The notes beneath the pieces are model-generated. The model did no database searches. It worked only from the letters and a program-made list of their open reading frames with translations, and was not told where the DNA came from. From Beroe forskalii (Eukaryota; Ctenophora; Nuda; Beroida; Beroidae), in the NCBI GenBank assembly GCA_011033025.1, contig WFMF01000192.1, positions 62,001 to 126,000 on the forward strand: DNA of 64,000 bases, given 5' to 3'. The first letter of the stretch is position 1; each line of letters starts with the position of its first letter. A program made the translations under genes and the position numbers. Of the stretch, positions 1 through 11,897 are shown in pieces.

Positions 1-81
1 CTTAGTAATAGTATATTCTTCATCTGTTGAAATTTACAAACACATTTAACTTCTGTCTGAATTCAACAACTCGAATAGGTG

Positions 82-3000
82 ATGTCAGAAAACAGCTGCT
101 CCTCCAGCGATGAAGAAGACATTGTGATAGACGAGGACAAAGTGCAGGAACTTGAGAACAAGGTACAACCTTGGAATCCTAGAGTGATTTACTTATTAGA
201 TTATAGTTATAGATTATATTAGATTATAAGTTATAGATTATAAGTTATAGAGCTAGCAGATGAAGTGTCACGATTTCGAGAAATGTGAATTATCATTCTG
301 AAATTCCCGAGTTTCGCGGCACCATGTAAGTTAACGTACGTGCAAATTCAGTATCACGTTCGTACAGTTGTCAGTCATGTGGAAGTTTCAAATGGCGTTC
401 TCAGAACTTGCTACACCTAAAATGTATAACGTCACAAGTGATGAAGATACCCCTGGCCCAATCCATCATCATGTCAATGTTTGACTTTGAATTTTAAACC
501 TAAACTCTCAGTTGCGCGAGGAAGCAGCTCTTTTAGTTCTACTCTCTTGTTCCTCCAGGTGGTTGGGAACCCCTACGATTACAATGCTCATGTGGAACTC
601 CTGACCTTGCTGGACCAGGGCGGAGACATTGACAGATGCAGAGAGGTACGTTTCCAACTAGTGTGTGTACTCTTCCAGACTTGGTATTGATTCGGGTATC
701 ACTGAGAGAAAATTCGACATTTTATCGCCCGCCCCCCCCCCCTTCTTATTCATGTGATCCCTATATCCCAGGTTAGGGAGCGGATGAGCGGCCTGTTCCC
801 CCTCCCTCCTGACATGTGACCCCTATATCCCAGGTTAGGGAGCGGATGAGCGGCCTGTTCCCCCTCCCCCCTGACATGTGGCTGCACTGGATAAACCAGG
901 AACGTCTCTTCCTCCCTCTGGACAAGCAGAGGGTCAGAGACACACTGTCAAACCTCTACTCCCGAGCTGTCAAGGACTACTCCAGTGAGTAGCAGTCAAT
1001 CGACCGCTTTGTGATAACCCAGTCCCACGAAGCGGTCTGTTTTTAGCACCCTCTTATTTCAGTTTTATTCTGTTATGTTGGTGCTTCTAAAAAAGTAAAG
1101 AGAATACAATTTTCTTAAATAATTTAAGTACATCACAAATTAATTTTATTACTTTTGGTTCTAAATAGGAAACAATTCAATATTGAATATGTGTTTTATT
1201 CATGGAAATAAGGTGTGTATGGAATGTCTTGGCAATACTCCAATTGTTTTGCAGGTGTGAGGTTGTGGTGCCAGTACTGTGCGGACGTGGTGTCAGTGCT
1301 CGAGTTCTCTGAGGAAAAGACCAGGGAGCTCTTTGAACAAGCCCTCTCCGACGTTGGACTACACGTTACCAAGGTACACATTTACAGTAACACCTCGATA
1401 TCGTAGAGCTCTATAGTTGATTTTGAACCTTTGGACTCTGTTTGAATTTGATGTTTTGGTCCCCGATCTATTACTGGACAGCACTGAGCACACCCTCCCT
1501 ACGCTGTCCACCTTTGCGTCCTTGTTTCCCTGTGGCTGCAACAGTGTTCCAAGGCACACGGTTCGATGAACTGCTAACTAACCCCCTCCCCCATTCCCAC
1601 TCCACCTGTCCCTTCATCAAGTCCTATTTTACAACCTCGCTTGGGTATTGAGTTGTGGGGGCAGTACTACTATTCGGATTCCACGTTCCCCCAGGGTATT
1701 GAGTTGTGGGAGCAGTACTACTATTCCCCTTTCCCAGGGTATTGAGTACTACTATTCCCCTTTCCCAGGGTATTGAGTACTACTATTCCCCTTTCCCCTA
1801 GGGTATTGAGTTGTGGGGGCAGTACTACTATTCGGATTCCGCATTCCCCCAGGGTATTGAGTTGTGGGAGCAGTACTAATATTCCCCTTTCCCCCAGGGT
1901 ATTGAGTTGTGGGAGCAGTACTAATATTCCCCTTTCCCCAGGGTATTGAGTTGTGGGAGCAGTACTAATATTCCCCTTTCCCCAGGGTATTGAGTTGTGG
2001 GAGCAGTACTAATATTCCCCTTTCCCCCAGGGTATTGAGTTGTGGGAGCAGTACTACTATTCCCCTTTCCCAGGGTATTGAGTACTACTATTCCCCTTTC
2101 CCAGGGTATTGAGTTGTGAGAGCAGTACTACTATTCCTCTTTCCCCCAGGGTATTGAGTTGTGGGAGCAGTACTACTATTCCCCATTCCCCTAGGGTATT
2201 GAGTTGTGGGAGCAGTACTAATATTCCCTTTCCTCCAGGGTATTGAGTTGTGGGAGCAGTACTACTATTCCCCTTTCCCCCAGGGTATTGAGTTGTGGGA
2301 GCAGTACTACTATTCCCCATTCCCCTAGGGTATTGAGTTGTGGGAGCAGTACTAATATTCCCTTTCCTCCAGGGTATTGAGTTGTGGGAGCAGTACTACT
2401 ATTCCCCTTTCCCCCAGGGTATTGAGTTGTGGGAGCAGTACTACTATTCCCCTTTCCCCAGGGTATTGAGTTGTGGGAGCAGTACTACTATTCCTCTTTC
2501 CCTCAGGGAATTGAGTTGTGGGAGCAGTACTAATATTCCCTTTCCTCCAGGGTATTGAGTTGTGGGAGCAGTACCACTATTCCCCATTCCCCTAGGGTAT
2601 TGAGTTGTGGGAGCAGTACTTCTATTCCCCATTCCCCTAGGGTATTGAGTTGTGGGGCAGTACTTCTATTCCCCTTTCCCTAGGGTATTGAGTTGTGGGA
2701 GTTGTGGGACCACTATTCCCAGGGTATTGAGTACTACTATTCCTCTTTCCCCCAGGGTATTGAGTTGTGGGAGCAGTACTACTATTCCCCTTTCCCCAGG
2801 GTATTGAGTTGTGGGAGCAGTACCACTATTCCCCATTCCCAGGGTATTGAGTACTACTATTCCCCTTTCCCCAGGGTATTGAGTTGTGGGAGCAGTACCA
2901 CTATTCCCCATTCCCCTAGGGTATTGAGTTGTGGGAGCAGTACTTCTATTCCCCTTTCCCCTAGGGTATTGAGTTGTGGGAGCAGTACTAATATTCCCCT

Positions 3001-6000
3001 TTCCCCCAGGGTATTGAGTTGTGGGAGCAGTACTAATATTCCCCTTTCCCAGGGTATTGAGTACTACTATTCCCCTTTCCCAGGGTATTGAGTACTACTA
3101 TTCCCCTTTCCCCTAGGGTATTGAGTTGTGGGAGCAGTACTACTATTCCCCTTTCCTCCAGGGTATTGAGTTGTGGGAGCAGTACTACTATTCCCCTTTC
3201 CCCTAGGGTATTGAGTTGTGGGAGCAGTACCACTATTCCCCTTTCCTCCAGGGTATTGAGTTGTGGGAGCAGTACTACTATTCCTCTTTCCCCTAGGGTA
3301 TTGAGTTGTACCCAGGGTATTGAGTTGTATTCCCTTTCCCCAGGTATTGAGTTGTGGGAGCAGTACCACTATTCCCCCCTAGGGTATTGAGTTGTTCCCA
3401 GGGAGCAGTACTACTATTCCCCTTTCCCCTAGGGTATTGAGTTGTGGGAGCAGTACTACTATTCCCCTTCCAGGGTATTGAGTTGTGAGCAGTACTACTA
3501 TTCCCTTTCCCCCAGGGTATTGAGTTGTGGGAGCAGTACTATTCCCCTTTCCCCCCTTTCCCAGGGTATTGAGTTGTGGAGCAGTACTACTATTCCCCTT
3601 TCCCAGTGTGGTACTACTATTCCCTTGTGGGAGTTGTAGAACGGTACTATTCCCCCTTTCCTCCAGGGTATTGAGTTGTGGGAGCAGTACTAATATTCCC
3701 TTTCCTCCAGGGTATTGAGTTGTGGGAGCAGTACTACTATTCCCCATTCCCCCAGGGTATTGAGCGGGAACAGTACTAATATTCCCCATTCCCCCAGGGT
3801 ATTGAGTTGTGGGAGCAGTACTACTATTCCCCTTTCCCCCAGGGTATTGAGTTGTGGGAGCAGTACTACTATTCCCCATTCCCCAGGGTATTGAGTTGTG
3901 GGAGCAGTACTACTATTCCCTTTCCCCCAGGGTATTGAGTTGTGGGAGCAGTACTAATATTCCCTTTTCCCCCAGGGTATTGAGTTGTGGGAGCAGTACT
4001 ACTATTCCCTATTCCCCATGGTATTGCGTTGTGGGAGCAGTACCACTATTCCCCATTCCACCAGGGTAATGAGTGCTACCAATCCCCATTCCCCAGGGTA
4101 TTGAGTTGTGGGAGCAGTCCCACTATTCCCTATTTCCCCAGGGTATTGAGTTGTGGGAGCAGTACCGGCAATACGAAGAAGCTCTCCTGCTGAGCATCTC
4201 CGACAAACTCTCCCCTGCTACTGCTGAGGGCAGTGCAGGGGGAACTGGGGAAGTAGCTGATAAGGAGTTCCTGCAGGACTTGTACAACAAGCAGAGGTCC
4301 AGGGTGGAGAACCTATTTCAGAGACAGCTAGCTGTGCCGCTAACTGGTAAGTGATAATGAGGGCGATTAGTCGAGTTACAGCCGAGTGTGATAAGTTCCT
4401 TATCGAGTGGTATGAGTTTTAGGTAACGCACTGTGTCGCATCATTGCTTGTAGCAGTTACTGTGTCGATACTAGATATCACTATTCCCCTTACCCCAGGG
4501 TTAAGTTGGGGGAGCAATGTTTGATTCCCCATTTCTTTTGAACTATCAGATTTTTCTACAATTGAAACACATCTACAATTGATGATTGAGACTTTTCCTG
4601 ACGTTGACAGACCCATTCCCGAGAATCATTGAGTTGTGGGATCCTCCGACATTTTCCTTTGTTCGACTGGACTGGAGAGTGTGTTGAGAGAGTACAGGGA
4701 ATGGCTAGGAGACGAGGGGGCCGTGTCTCCCCATCTCCTGACAAGATACGAGGCTGCACTCAAGAAGAGGGAGGCTGTCCAGTCCTACGAAGAAGCTGAT
4801 AAGGAAGTCCTTTGTGTTGTACCATTTCAGAGGTCAGTGACCTATTTTGCGCTAGCACCCACGAATTTTAAACAGAGAAAAAACAAACCACGAGCCGAGG
4901 TCGACTTTTTTAACTGTCCTTTTCATGAGGGGAATCTGAGTTATTAGGTTCTCAACACTGGGTTTTAAGGTAACATTAAGCAGCACGGCAGTTACTGTGT
5001 CCTGAGATATCAGACATTGTGACCCTCAACTTACCCGTTAAGTTGAGTGTCACAATGTTTGATTACGCCAATCTTTGAACTATCAGATTTTTCTACAATT
5101 GAAACACATCTACAATTGATGATTGAGACTTTTCCTGACGTTGACAGACCCTCTCAGTCAGCTCCTCCAACATCCTCCCTGTTTGTTCGACAGGACTGGA
5201 GTTAATTGAGGAGTAAGGGAATGGCTGGGGACAGGGGCCGTGTCTCCCCATCTCCTGACAAGATACGAGGCTGCACTCATGAGATCCGAGTGTCCAGTCT
5301 TGCCCTGCCAGAATCTTTGAATAAGTGAGCTTTTGACAAATGCATTGACGTCCTACAAACCCAATGAGCGTAAGAAAGAACCTGGTCTGTCCCTTTGGTA
5401 ATCTTCCTGATGGGCAACCATGACGGACGACCCCTTGACGACTTCAACAGACGTCAACTACCTCCGCCGACTGTCGACCTCCTCAAGTTTTTGAAGACCT
5501 ACCCTCCCTTTCATCCCCACCACTACAATCAAGAAGATCCTCAACCAACACCACACCAACGACAACCTCTCCTCGCCACCTCCTCCGGAACCTCCTCACC
5601 AAGACGAAGAATACTCGTAATCCCCCAGACCCCCAATTGAATCTTGAGAGGATTGCCTCACTGCCTTCAGATCACAGCAGACAAGCCCTCTTCCCATCCT
5701 ACTGACAAAATTTCACTTCATGCTATGCTACAGACTCCACCACGCCACTTTCGACACTACGAATCTAGTTTACCTTAATTTTTGTCCATCACCACCGCGC
5801 CGGACACGTCCCCACGTCGCTTTTGAAATGAATACAAAACCGCAAATGAGGGTTCCTCCCAAGATCGTGGTCTGGAAAGAAATAGATTATGTGTATATCA
5901 GGTCCAGTTTTGCAATACAACTACTGTAATTTCTGGAAAGTGCCCGGATTGCTCCCATAATATCAGTCATGAAAATGTCCCTCCGTTTTCCGTCGTCGTC

Positions 6001-9000
6001 CACCTTCCCCATTCACTAAATCATCAAAAAATAACGAATTTCTTAATTCATGGACACTGTCGGTTCTTAAAAGTATAAATCTTATGGTTGAATCTAGTGT
6101 GAGCATGCTCGAACTCAAAAGAGATTTAAAAATTCTAAATTTAATTCTGTTTAAGAATGTGAGACCCTTCAAAAGTTAAAATCTTAGATGGAGTTGGGCG
6201 GTTTTCTGTTGAAAGGCTTCCCGTTTTGTACTAGGTTTAGTACCAAACTGCATAACTATTAGACGTAGCTTGAGAAATACTATTTGCTATGAAAGACGAA
6301 TATTGCTTTTTGGGACAAGAGACAGCATTGAAACAGAAAACAAAAAGCACGAAATTTGAAAATCAGATAAAGAGTAAATCAACTTAGTATAAACATTTAA
6401 GAAAATACATCGCGTGAATAAACAGTGACACAATTTGATGCGAAACGTAAACCAATTCAACAAAATGGCGTGAAATCTACAACGAACTGAGTACAACAAC
6501 GAACGCGCAGCAAGAATTTTTAAGAAATGGCACGTGCCAATTCATATTCTCGGTGGTCGCGCATACACGTCGAAACAATATTTATACTCTTATCACTTTA
6601 AGTTTATAACGACTGCGTTTTGTATTATCTTATTATGATGCTAAGGTTACATCAAGCACCGCTGGGGAGGGAAATTAAGCGCCTGCATACGGCCTACGGG
6701 AACAGCAATAATTGTGTCGGTGCAGGCGCAATTCTTGTTCCTTTTCTAATTCTATGTTTTGCATTGGTGGTCTTCTGTTCAAGTCAATGTTATAGTTATA
6801 CATTTACTGTATGCGGATCAAATTCACTGATCTTAGGCTTTACTTGGCAATTATCATTAATTGCTCTGATGAATCTGAGTCAGGACCCTGTTTTCCTCTC
6901 CCCAGTGAAAATTTAAATCTCCCTACTCACTTCTCACTTCCCTCAGAAACGCTGGAAGAAGCCCTAAAGAGCGGGTTCAGTGACGCGCGCAGCAACGTTC
7001 TGCTCTGGAAGTGCTACCTGAGTTGCCACTGGCGACAGGAGCGGTTTAAGCCCCTCAAGTCTAACGGCAGTTGCTCGGATGGGGAGGAGATAGAGAACAG
7101 TCCTCTGAGCCAAGCCTTCCAGCGGGCTGTGAACTCTGTGAATCAGACCTTCGGGGAGGAGGGCGACCCTACTGGTATGTCAACCTGTGTCAGATGCCTG
7201 AACAAAACAACAGTTTCAGCTGCCTTCCGTATTTAGGGCAAGAATCAGGATCTACAGATGTCATTCAACTGTCAATATCAAGTAATTGATTTCATTCTAA
7301 TCTCATGCCTATTTTCACACGAACTCTTACTCAGGTGAACTGACTCGTTTCATGGCAGAGTGTGAAGCAGAGAGGGATGATCTTAGCAGCTTCAGACAAC
7401 TCATGTCCGGACTCTTCGAATCCAGAATCTACAAGGAGCAATCAAGTTAGTCAATAGTCATCTGTTTGAGGACACCATTGGTTCTTCTTGTTGTATGTCA
7501 ACCCGAAATTACGAATAGTCTGCAGAACCGAATATTTCTACTGGATTTGGCAGTGCGATGTTGTCGATTGGCCGGGCTGCTTACCACAACTCGCAGGACT
7601 GTGGCTGGAGTTCGTGTCCCTGGAGCTAAGGTATGGGGAGGTGGAGGACGCGAGAAGGTCTTCCAGAAAGCGATACAATGCACTACTGACAACACGGAGC
7701 TCATCTTACAGAGGTTCCTCCACTTTGAGTCCGTTCATGGTGAGTAACTTGAAAAGAACTACTAGTACTACTGTCTATAATACTGAATAATCATTATCTG
7801 CAAAGTTTCGCAAATAACATTCTGTTCCACTTGTTGCCTGCCTCTTCGACTAGTAGAGTAGTAGACTATAGACTTCTACTAGGAAAATAAACCGTTGTAC
7901 AAATTGGGGTCTGAAAAAATTTTTCTCAATTTTCAGGTAACATGGAATCATACGATAACGCTGCTCTGAAGTGCAGGCGCCAGCAGAAGAAAATCGATGA
8001 AAAACGGGCCAAGGTAGAATTTTTCTTTATCTTCTCAAAATTGTATTTTGTCCAGCTCATTTCTTATTGTTCTTCTACTAGAAGTATTGCATGATGCATC
8101 AGAATCGAACTAGAAGTTCTAGTTCGATTCTGATGCATCATGCAATACTTGACGCTGTTGTTCCTTCCACTTCCCATTCCTGATTTCGTTAAAATGAGAG
8201 CCTAAAAGTTGTTCCTATCAGGATGCTGAAAAGCAAGAGCAGCAGAGTAAGAAACAAGAACAACAGAGCAAGAAACAGGAGCCCAGTGAGAGCAAGCCGA
8301 GTAAGAAGAGCAAGCAACCACTCAACAAGAAGAGGAAAATGTCCTCTGAACCTGCTGACGAAGTGACGCCTAAGCACCCCAAACCCAACCAACCAGCTCC
8401 CTGTACGAAGTCCCCTGCTAAATTCCCTCGTAACCCTGACTCCCAATCAGCCGAGGTGGACAAGAGCAAGTACCCCGTTACTGTGTTCGTCAGCAACCTC
8501 TCCTACTCAGCCACAGAGGACGACCTGAACGACACTTTCAAGCAAGTCGGCGACATCGTCGACATCCGTCTCGTGAAGAGTGTGAACAACAAATCCCGGG
8601 GATTTGGCTACATTGAATTCCACACGCGGGAAGAAGCCCTGGCTGCCCTGGAGATGGACAGGGTGCCGGTACTGGAGAGACCGTGTTACGTGAGCGAGTG
8701 TAAGGAGCGGGGTGAGGGCAGCAGGGCGGAGTTCAAGTTCAGCACCCGACTAGAGAAACACAAGGTGTTTGTAAACAATCTGCCGTACTCTGTCAGCGAG
8801 GCGGAGCTGAGGGCGATGTTTGAGGGGGTGGGCAAAGTATCCAGTGTCAGGATGGTGACCACTAAGAGTGGCAAGTTCAAGGGATACGCGTATGTGGAGT
8901 ATGGGAGCAGTGAGGATGCCAGTAGGGCTGTACTCGAGCTCAATGGCAAGGAGGTAGGGGAAAGGCCCATGGGCGTGGCTATATCCAACCCTCCCGGCAA

Positions 9001-9268
9001 GTCAGGGGCAGTAACCCTGCTAAACACACTGATCAGTCCCTGGAGAAGGCTGACACAGCCTTCGCCAGGAAAGAAGAAAATGAACTTCCTCGTTCCCAGG
9101 GCCGTTTCTCAGCCTGGCAGAAAGCCAGCTGATAACTCAGCTGCTGCTGCTCCCTCAACGTCTCAGAAAGATGGAGCTGAGAAGGAACCCAAACCAGAAT
9201 CAGACAATTCAGAGGCTCCCAAACCAATGCTTTCTAATGACTTCTTCAGCAGCCTATTCAATAAGTGA
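82..9268 (+). CDS. SART3: SART3/p110 U4/U6 snRNP recycling factor (spliced)
   Basis: Exons read from GT-AG signals and unbroken phase: 82-162, 559-645, 834-984, 1255-1373, 4142-4346, about 4670-4832, 6947-7174, 7335-7445, 7597-7739, 7937-8013, 8222-9268. ATG at 82 has an in-frame TAG at 76-78. The product has an acidic N-terminus, HAT repeats (for example the GIELWEQYRQYEEALL and FGEEGDP segments), a Lys/Gln-rich linker, two RRMs (TVFVSNLSY / RGFGYIEF and KVFVNNLPYS / KGYAYVEY) and the C-terminal LSNDFFSSLF motif typical of SART3. The family recycles U4/U6 snRNP and binds U6 via the RRMs in nucleus and Cajal bodies. Odd: the 4670 exon lacks an AG acceptor, about 90-100 residues of HAT region between 4832 and 6947 are not found, and exon 7597-7739 has a one-base frame break near 7655. 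Family identity is very secure; gene integrity is not. Confidence 0.93.
751..885 (+). repeat. 62-bp tandem duplication of a splice acceptor plus exon start
   Basis: The sequence from CATGTGA at 751 recurs at 813 and begins again at 875 (period 62). Each full unit holds a CTATATCCCAG acceptor and the first codons of the third SART3 exon. Read on from the first copy, the frame meets TGA (CCT GAC ATG TGA), so only the second acceptor (exon start 834) yields the SART3 product. Confidence 0.9.
1645..4165 (+). repeat. Minisatellite of about 42-46 bp units, copies of a SART3 3' splice site and exon start
   Basis: About 50-60 units of the type TTTCCCCCAG-GGTATTGAGTTGTGGGAGCA-GTACTACTATTCCCC fill the intron. 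The last unit merges into the true exon at 4142: GGTATTGAGTTGTGGGAGCA is the start of that exon (G-I-E-L-W-E-Q-Y). Every unit therefore carries a pyrimidine tract, AG and eight exon codons. Variants include TACTACTAT, TACTAATAT (gives TAA in the exon frame), TACCACTAT and truncated units of about 30 bp. 45-bp units read in the exon frame without stops as G-I-E-L-W-E-Q-Y-Y-Y-S-P-F-P-Q; long open frames here are by-products. Confidence 0.95.
4440..5310 (+). repeat. Imperfect direct duplication of a SART3 exon and its upstream intron
   Basis: About 4445-4790 is repeated at about 4985-5310 (shared blocks: GCAGTTACTGTGTC, ACTATCAGATTTTTCTACAA, CCCCATCTCCTGACAAGATA). Copy 1 keeps an open exon (4670-4832) but has TG where the acceptor AG should be; copy 2 keeps TTCGACAG before GACTGGAG but its exon is broken by small deletions and a TAA. 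Neither copy is fully functional as written, so either the gene is damaged or the assembly is wrong here. Confidence 0.8.
4833..6946 (+). other. SART3 intronic stretch lacking the expected central HAT exons
   Basis: Family members carry roughly 90-100 residues (two to three HAT units) between the segment ending at 4832 and the one starting at 6947. I see no Trp/Tyr-rich HAT-like reading here. 5400-5700 is C-rich and codon-like in several frames without a recognisable domain; 5960-6700 is AT-rich with nothing supportable. The phases at the two sides (2 and 1) do not join, also implying a missing exon. Confidence 0.6.
8082..8150. repeat. Perfect 34-bp-arm palindrome in a SART3 intron
   Basis: Arms 8082-8115 and 8117-8150 are exact reverse complements around a single G at 8116; inner ends TAGAA/TTCTA, outer ends AAGTATTGC/GCAATACTT. 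It lies 69 bp from the donor at 8013 and 71 bp from the acceptor at 8222. Either a small foldback element or a hairpin read artefact. Confidence 0.9.
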
Positions 9269-9639
9269 TGCCCTCCCCGCACCTGACTCATTTGTTTTTA
9301 ACGTTTTAACTTCGTTATGAAGCTATGACATATAAGATTTACTCAATTTACTGATTTTACTTAACAATGAATGTTATCAACTATCAATTTCAAAAGCTTA
9401 TTAATATTAACAGTTAACTTAATATTCTGAAGGAAAGGTTAAAATTAAGGATATGATGGTTTTGCGCCATTTACATGGCCATTATTTTAAATTGACACAA
9501 TTTGAACGCTAATCTTTGGAGATGAATTATTGGTAATAATTATCTTGCTATTCTTATTATTATCTGTCGGAAGTGAAATTTAAATTATTAATGAGTAAAA
9601 TTAAAGTAGCGATAGAGAAATACAAAAAAATCACTCAGG
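9269..9639. other. Intergenic gap between convergent genes
   Basis: 371 AT-rich bases between the SART3 stop and the stop of the papain-like gene on the other strand. It must hold both 3' ends. I see no canonical AATAAA in a convincing position on either strand. Confidence 0.6.
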
Positions 9640-11815
9640 TTACTCCTCTGAGTCTGAGCACTGAGTTTGACATGTCCCACTAACACACCTCTTCTCACCC
9701 CTCCCACACGCCTTGTCACACGGCACCTTCACCACCACTTTGTCCCTGCTGTCTCCTGTGTAGACGGGCGCCTTGCCGTCTGCCATGAGGGTGATACTGT
9801 CCCGCATCCACAGACCAGTACAGGTGGCTAGCTCCTGGCAAGCGTCCTTAGCCTCCTCTAACGTAGTGTCCATGTGGATTTTAGTAGTCTGGATGAGTTG
9901 AGGGCTGATCTCCAACCTGTACCCACCCATCTCCTCCCAGCACTGAGTCCCCCTGAGTTTGAAGGAACAACTACCCTCTTCACACACCACCCCGCCCTCA
10001 TGCCCCCTGCTGTGAGTGTGCCAGTGCAAGTAACTCTTACCTTGCACCTGGAACCCTTCTTCAGACAACTCCCATCGCTCAGCCTCACTGCACTCCTCAA
10101 ACCTGACAACACCTTCCTCTCCCCCACTAGCATCCACTGTGAGGCACAGCTTGGTCACCATGTCCACCAAATAACCCTTGTCAGTGAGGCTGAACTCCTT
10201 GCTGCACCCACTCGCAGCCACCAACGCCCGCTTCTGTGCTGAGTCGTCCATATCCACGCAGTCCCCGTCAGAGTGGACTATCTCGCCGTGCTGCACTACC
10301 TCTCCGTAGTCTGCCATACTGTCCCGTCCACCGTCCTTATTGTCCCGTCCACCGTCCTTCTTATCCCGTCCACCGTCCTTCCTGTCCTTCTCACCATGGT
10401 ACCCGGTACAGGTTGCACCCTCCTTACACTTGAGTTGGGGCCCCACAACCCGTGAGTTGATGAGGCAGAGGTTGTGTTGTTTCCTGGACATCTTGATGTA
10501 GCCCCCGTCCCCCCAGTTCCTGCCCCACGAGTTCCTAACGTTCCAATACTCGGGGGTGTACCCCACCACACTGACAGCGTGGTCGTGAAGCTGCTGACAG
10601 TTACAACTCCCGCTGCACTCGAATACTCCTGAAGAGGGAGATAAGTAGTAAGTGGGGGTGATGTTAGAGATCTGAGATATCGCATGATTTATGAGCTCGA
10701 GACGGCATGGAAAGATGAAGAGGAGGCTGCCACAAAAATTCCATTGCTGTGCAACTCAAACTGGAAAAGCAAATATTATTCCCTAATAGAGCTAAAACTC
10801 ACCCTCTCTGTACCACATCCAAGGGCTGTTGGTAGCCTGTATGTGCACTGATGCCACCCCCCGCGCTACAGCACCTGCTAATCCTCCCTTCTCACTGGAG
10901 TAGTAGTACAAGGTAAGGTCTGCTTTGGTGAAGCTGTTTGGCACGTCCTGCACCTCGCACAGCCTGTCCTTGCCCACGTACGGGTAGTCCTGCTCCCTTG
11001 CCAGCCGCCCCGTGGCCTGGATGTAGGCCAGGGCCTGGTCCATGTAGCCCACCTCGCACCCGTCAGTGCCCATGTAGCTCTGCTGCGTCACTGCAGGCTC
11101 CTCCCAGACGCAGTCCAGCAGTTCCTGCTCACTGAACCGGACCAGCTCCCCCGTCAGCAGGAAGTACGCCGCGTCCACGGAGCTGACCGTGGAGAAGGCC
11201 CAGCTGCTGGTGCAGGCTAACTGGTCCTTGACCGGGGGCTGCGCCCCTGCCGCCACCCAGTCCACGCTCTCAGGCAGCCTCCGACCTAGCGTCTCTCGCT
11301 CTGTGCCGAAGCGGGATCTGGAGGCGTTTGCTCCGGGGTTCAGCATTGCGTCACGTTCTGCATCCGTCATCACAGACAGAAAGTTGATTGCTGCGCTGTA
11401 CCCTACCGAGTGATCGTCGTTGGTTTTATCGATGATTTCAACTGATCTTCGGAAATTTTCCATCCTAACTTTTCTTTCGTTTGCATCTGGGTTCGCTAGC
11501 AACATCTGAGCGAAAAGAAATTTATTTGAGATGCAATAGCTGATGAGGAATCCTAGAATCACTCTCAAGTATCATATTCATTTCATGAGCAGACTCGTTG
11601 ATGATTTTATCACGGTGAATAAGGAGACTGACCTTTGTGTTATCAATTCCGCGGTATTTATCCATGGTCTCTCGGAACATCTTGGGTATGTCGCGTTGAC
11701 GCTCTTTTACAGGAGCATTCAGCAGTTTTGAAAAAGAATCAGAGTTATCTGTCAAAACCAACGAATTCACGTGCACAAGCAGCATTATCATTCCCCATCC
11801 GATTTTCACGACCAT
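9640..11815 (-). CDS. Papain-family (C1A) pseudoprotease with C-terminal lectin-like extension
   Basis: complement(join(9640-10628, 10803-11505, 11633-11815)), phases 0 and 1, 624 residues. Residues 1-22 look like a signal peptide; about 30-115 an I29-type propeptide; the mature domain starts near LPESVDWVAAG. The active-site block reads KDQLACTSSWAFS instead of CGSCWAF: oxyanion Gln156 is kept, but the nucleophile position (162) is Ser. His312 (DHAVSVVGY) and Asn328 (VRNSWG) are kept. About 335-625 is an extension: three KDGGRD repeats, a Cys-bearing segment with the flavour of a ricin-B trefoil (LCLTVDASG, WELSEEGFQV), and a Cys-rich end. Cys-to-Ser also occurs in TINAG-type proteins, which are secreted non-proteolytic papain-fold proteins. 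I infer a secreted, probably inactive binding protein. The lectin call is weak. Confidence 0.85.
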
Positions 11816-11885
11816 CTGGTATAAGGTGGTCTCTGTCAGATTTTATTGTGAGTGAACTTAAACAGTTAAAAAATTACTGATCCTT

Positions 11886-11897
11886 TAATTTATAAAA
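11886..11897 (-). promoter_or_regulatory. Possible TATA box of the papain-like gene
   Basis: On the minus strand GTTTTATAAAT lies about 70-80 bp upstream of the ATG at 11815. The spacing is plausible for a TATA box with a short 5' UTR, but the region is AT-rich and this could be chance. Confidence 0.25.

Noticed and set aside
2057-4193. Many open frames on both strands (repeat peptides such as S-C-G-S-S-T-T-I-P and L-N-T-L-G-E-R-G)
   Set aside because: They follow the 45-bp minisatellite, lie in a SART3 intron, and occur in all frames.
5395-5640. 81-codon frame in a C-rich stretch
   Set aside because: Two other frames look equally codon-like and none matches SART3 or a known domain; kept only as a remark.
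6811-7289. Frames starting upstream of the SART3 exon at 6947
   Set aside because: Only the part after the CCCTCAG acceptor is HAT-like; the rest is intron.
9858-11413. Frames antisense or shifted to the papain-like gene
   Set aside because: Shadow frames of GC-rich coding exons.
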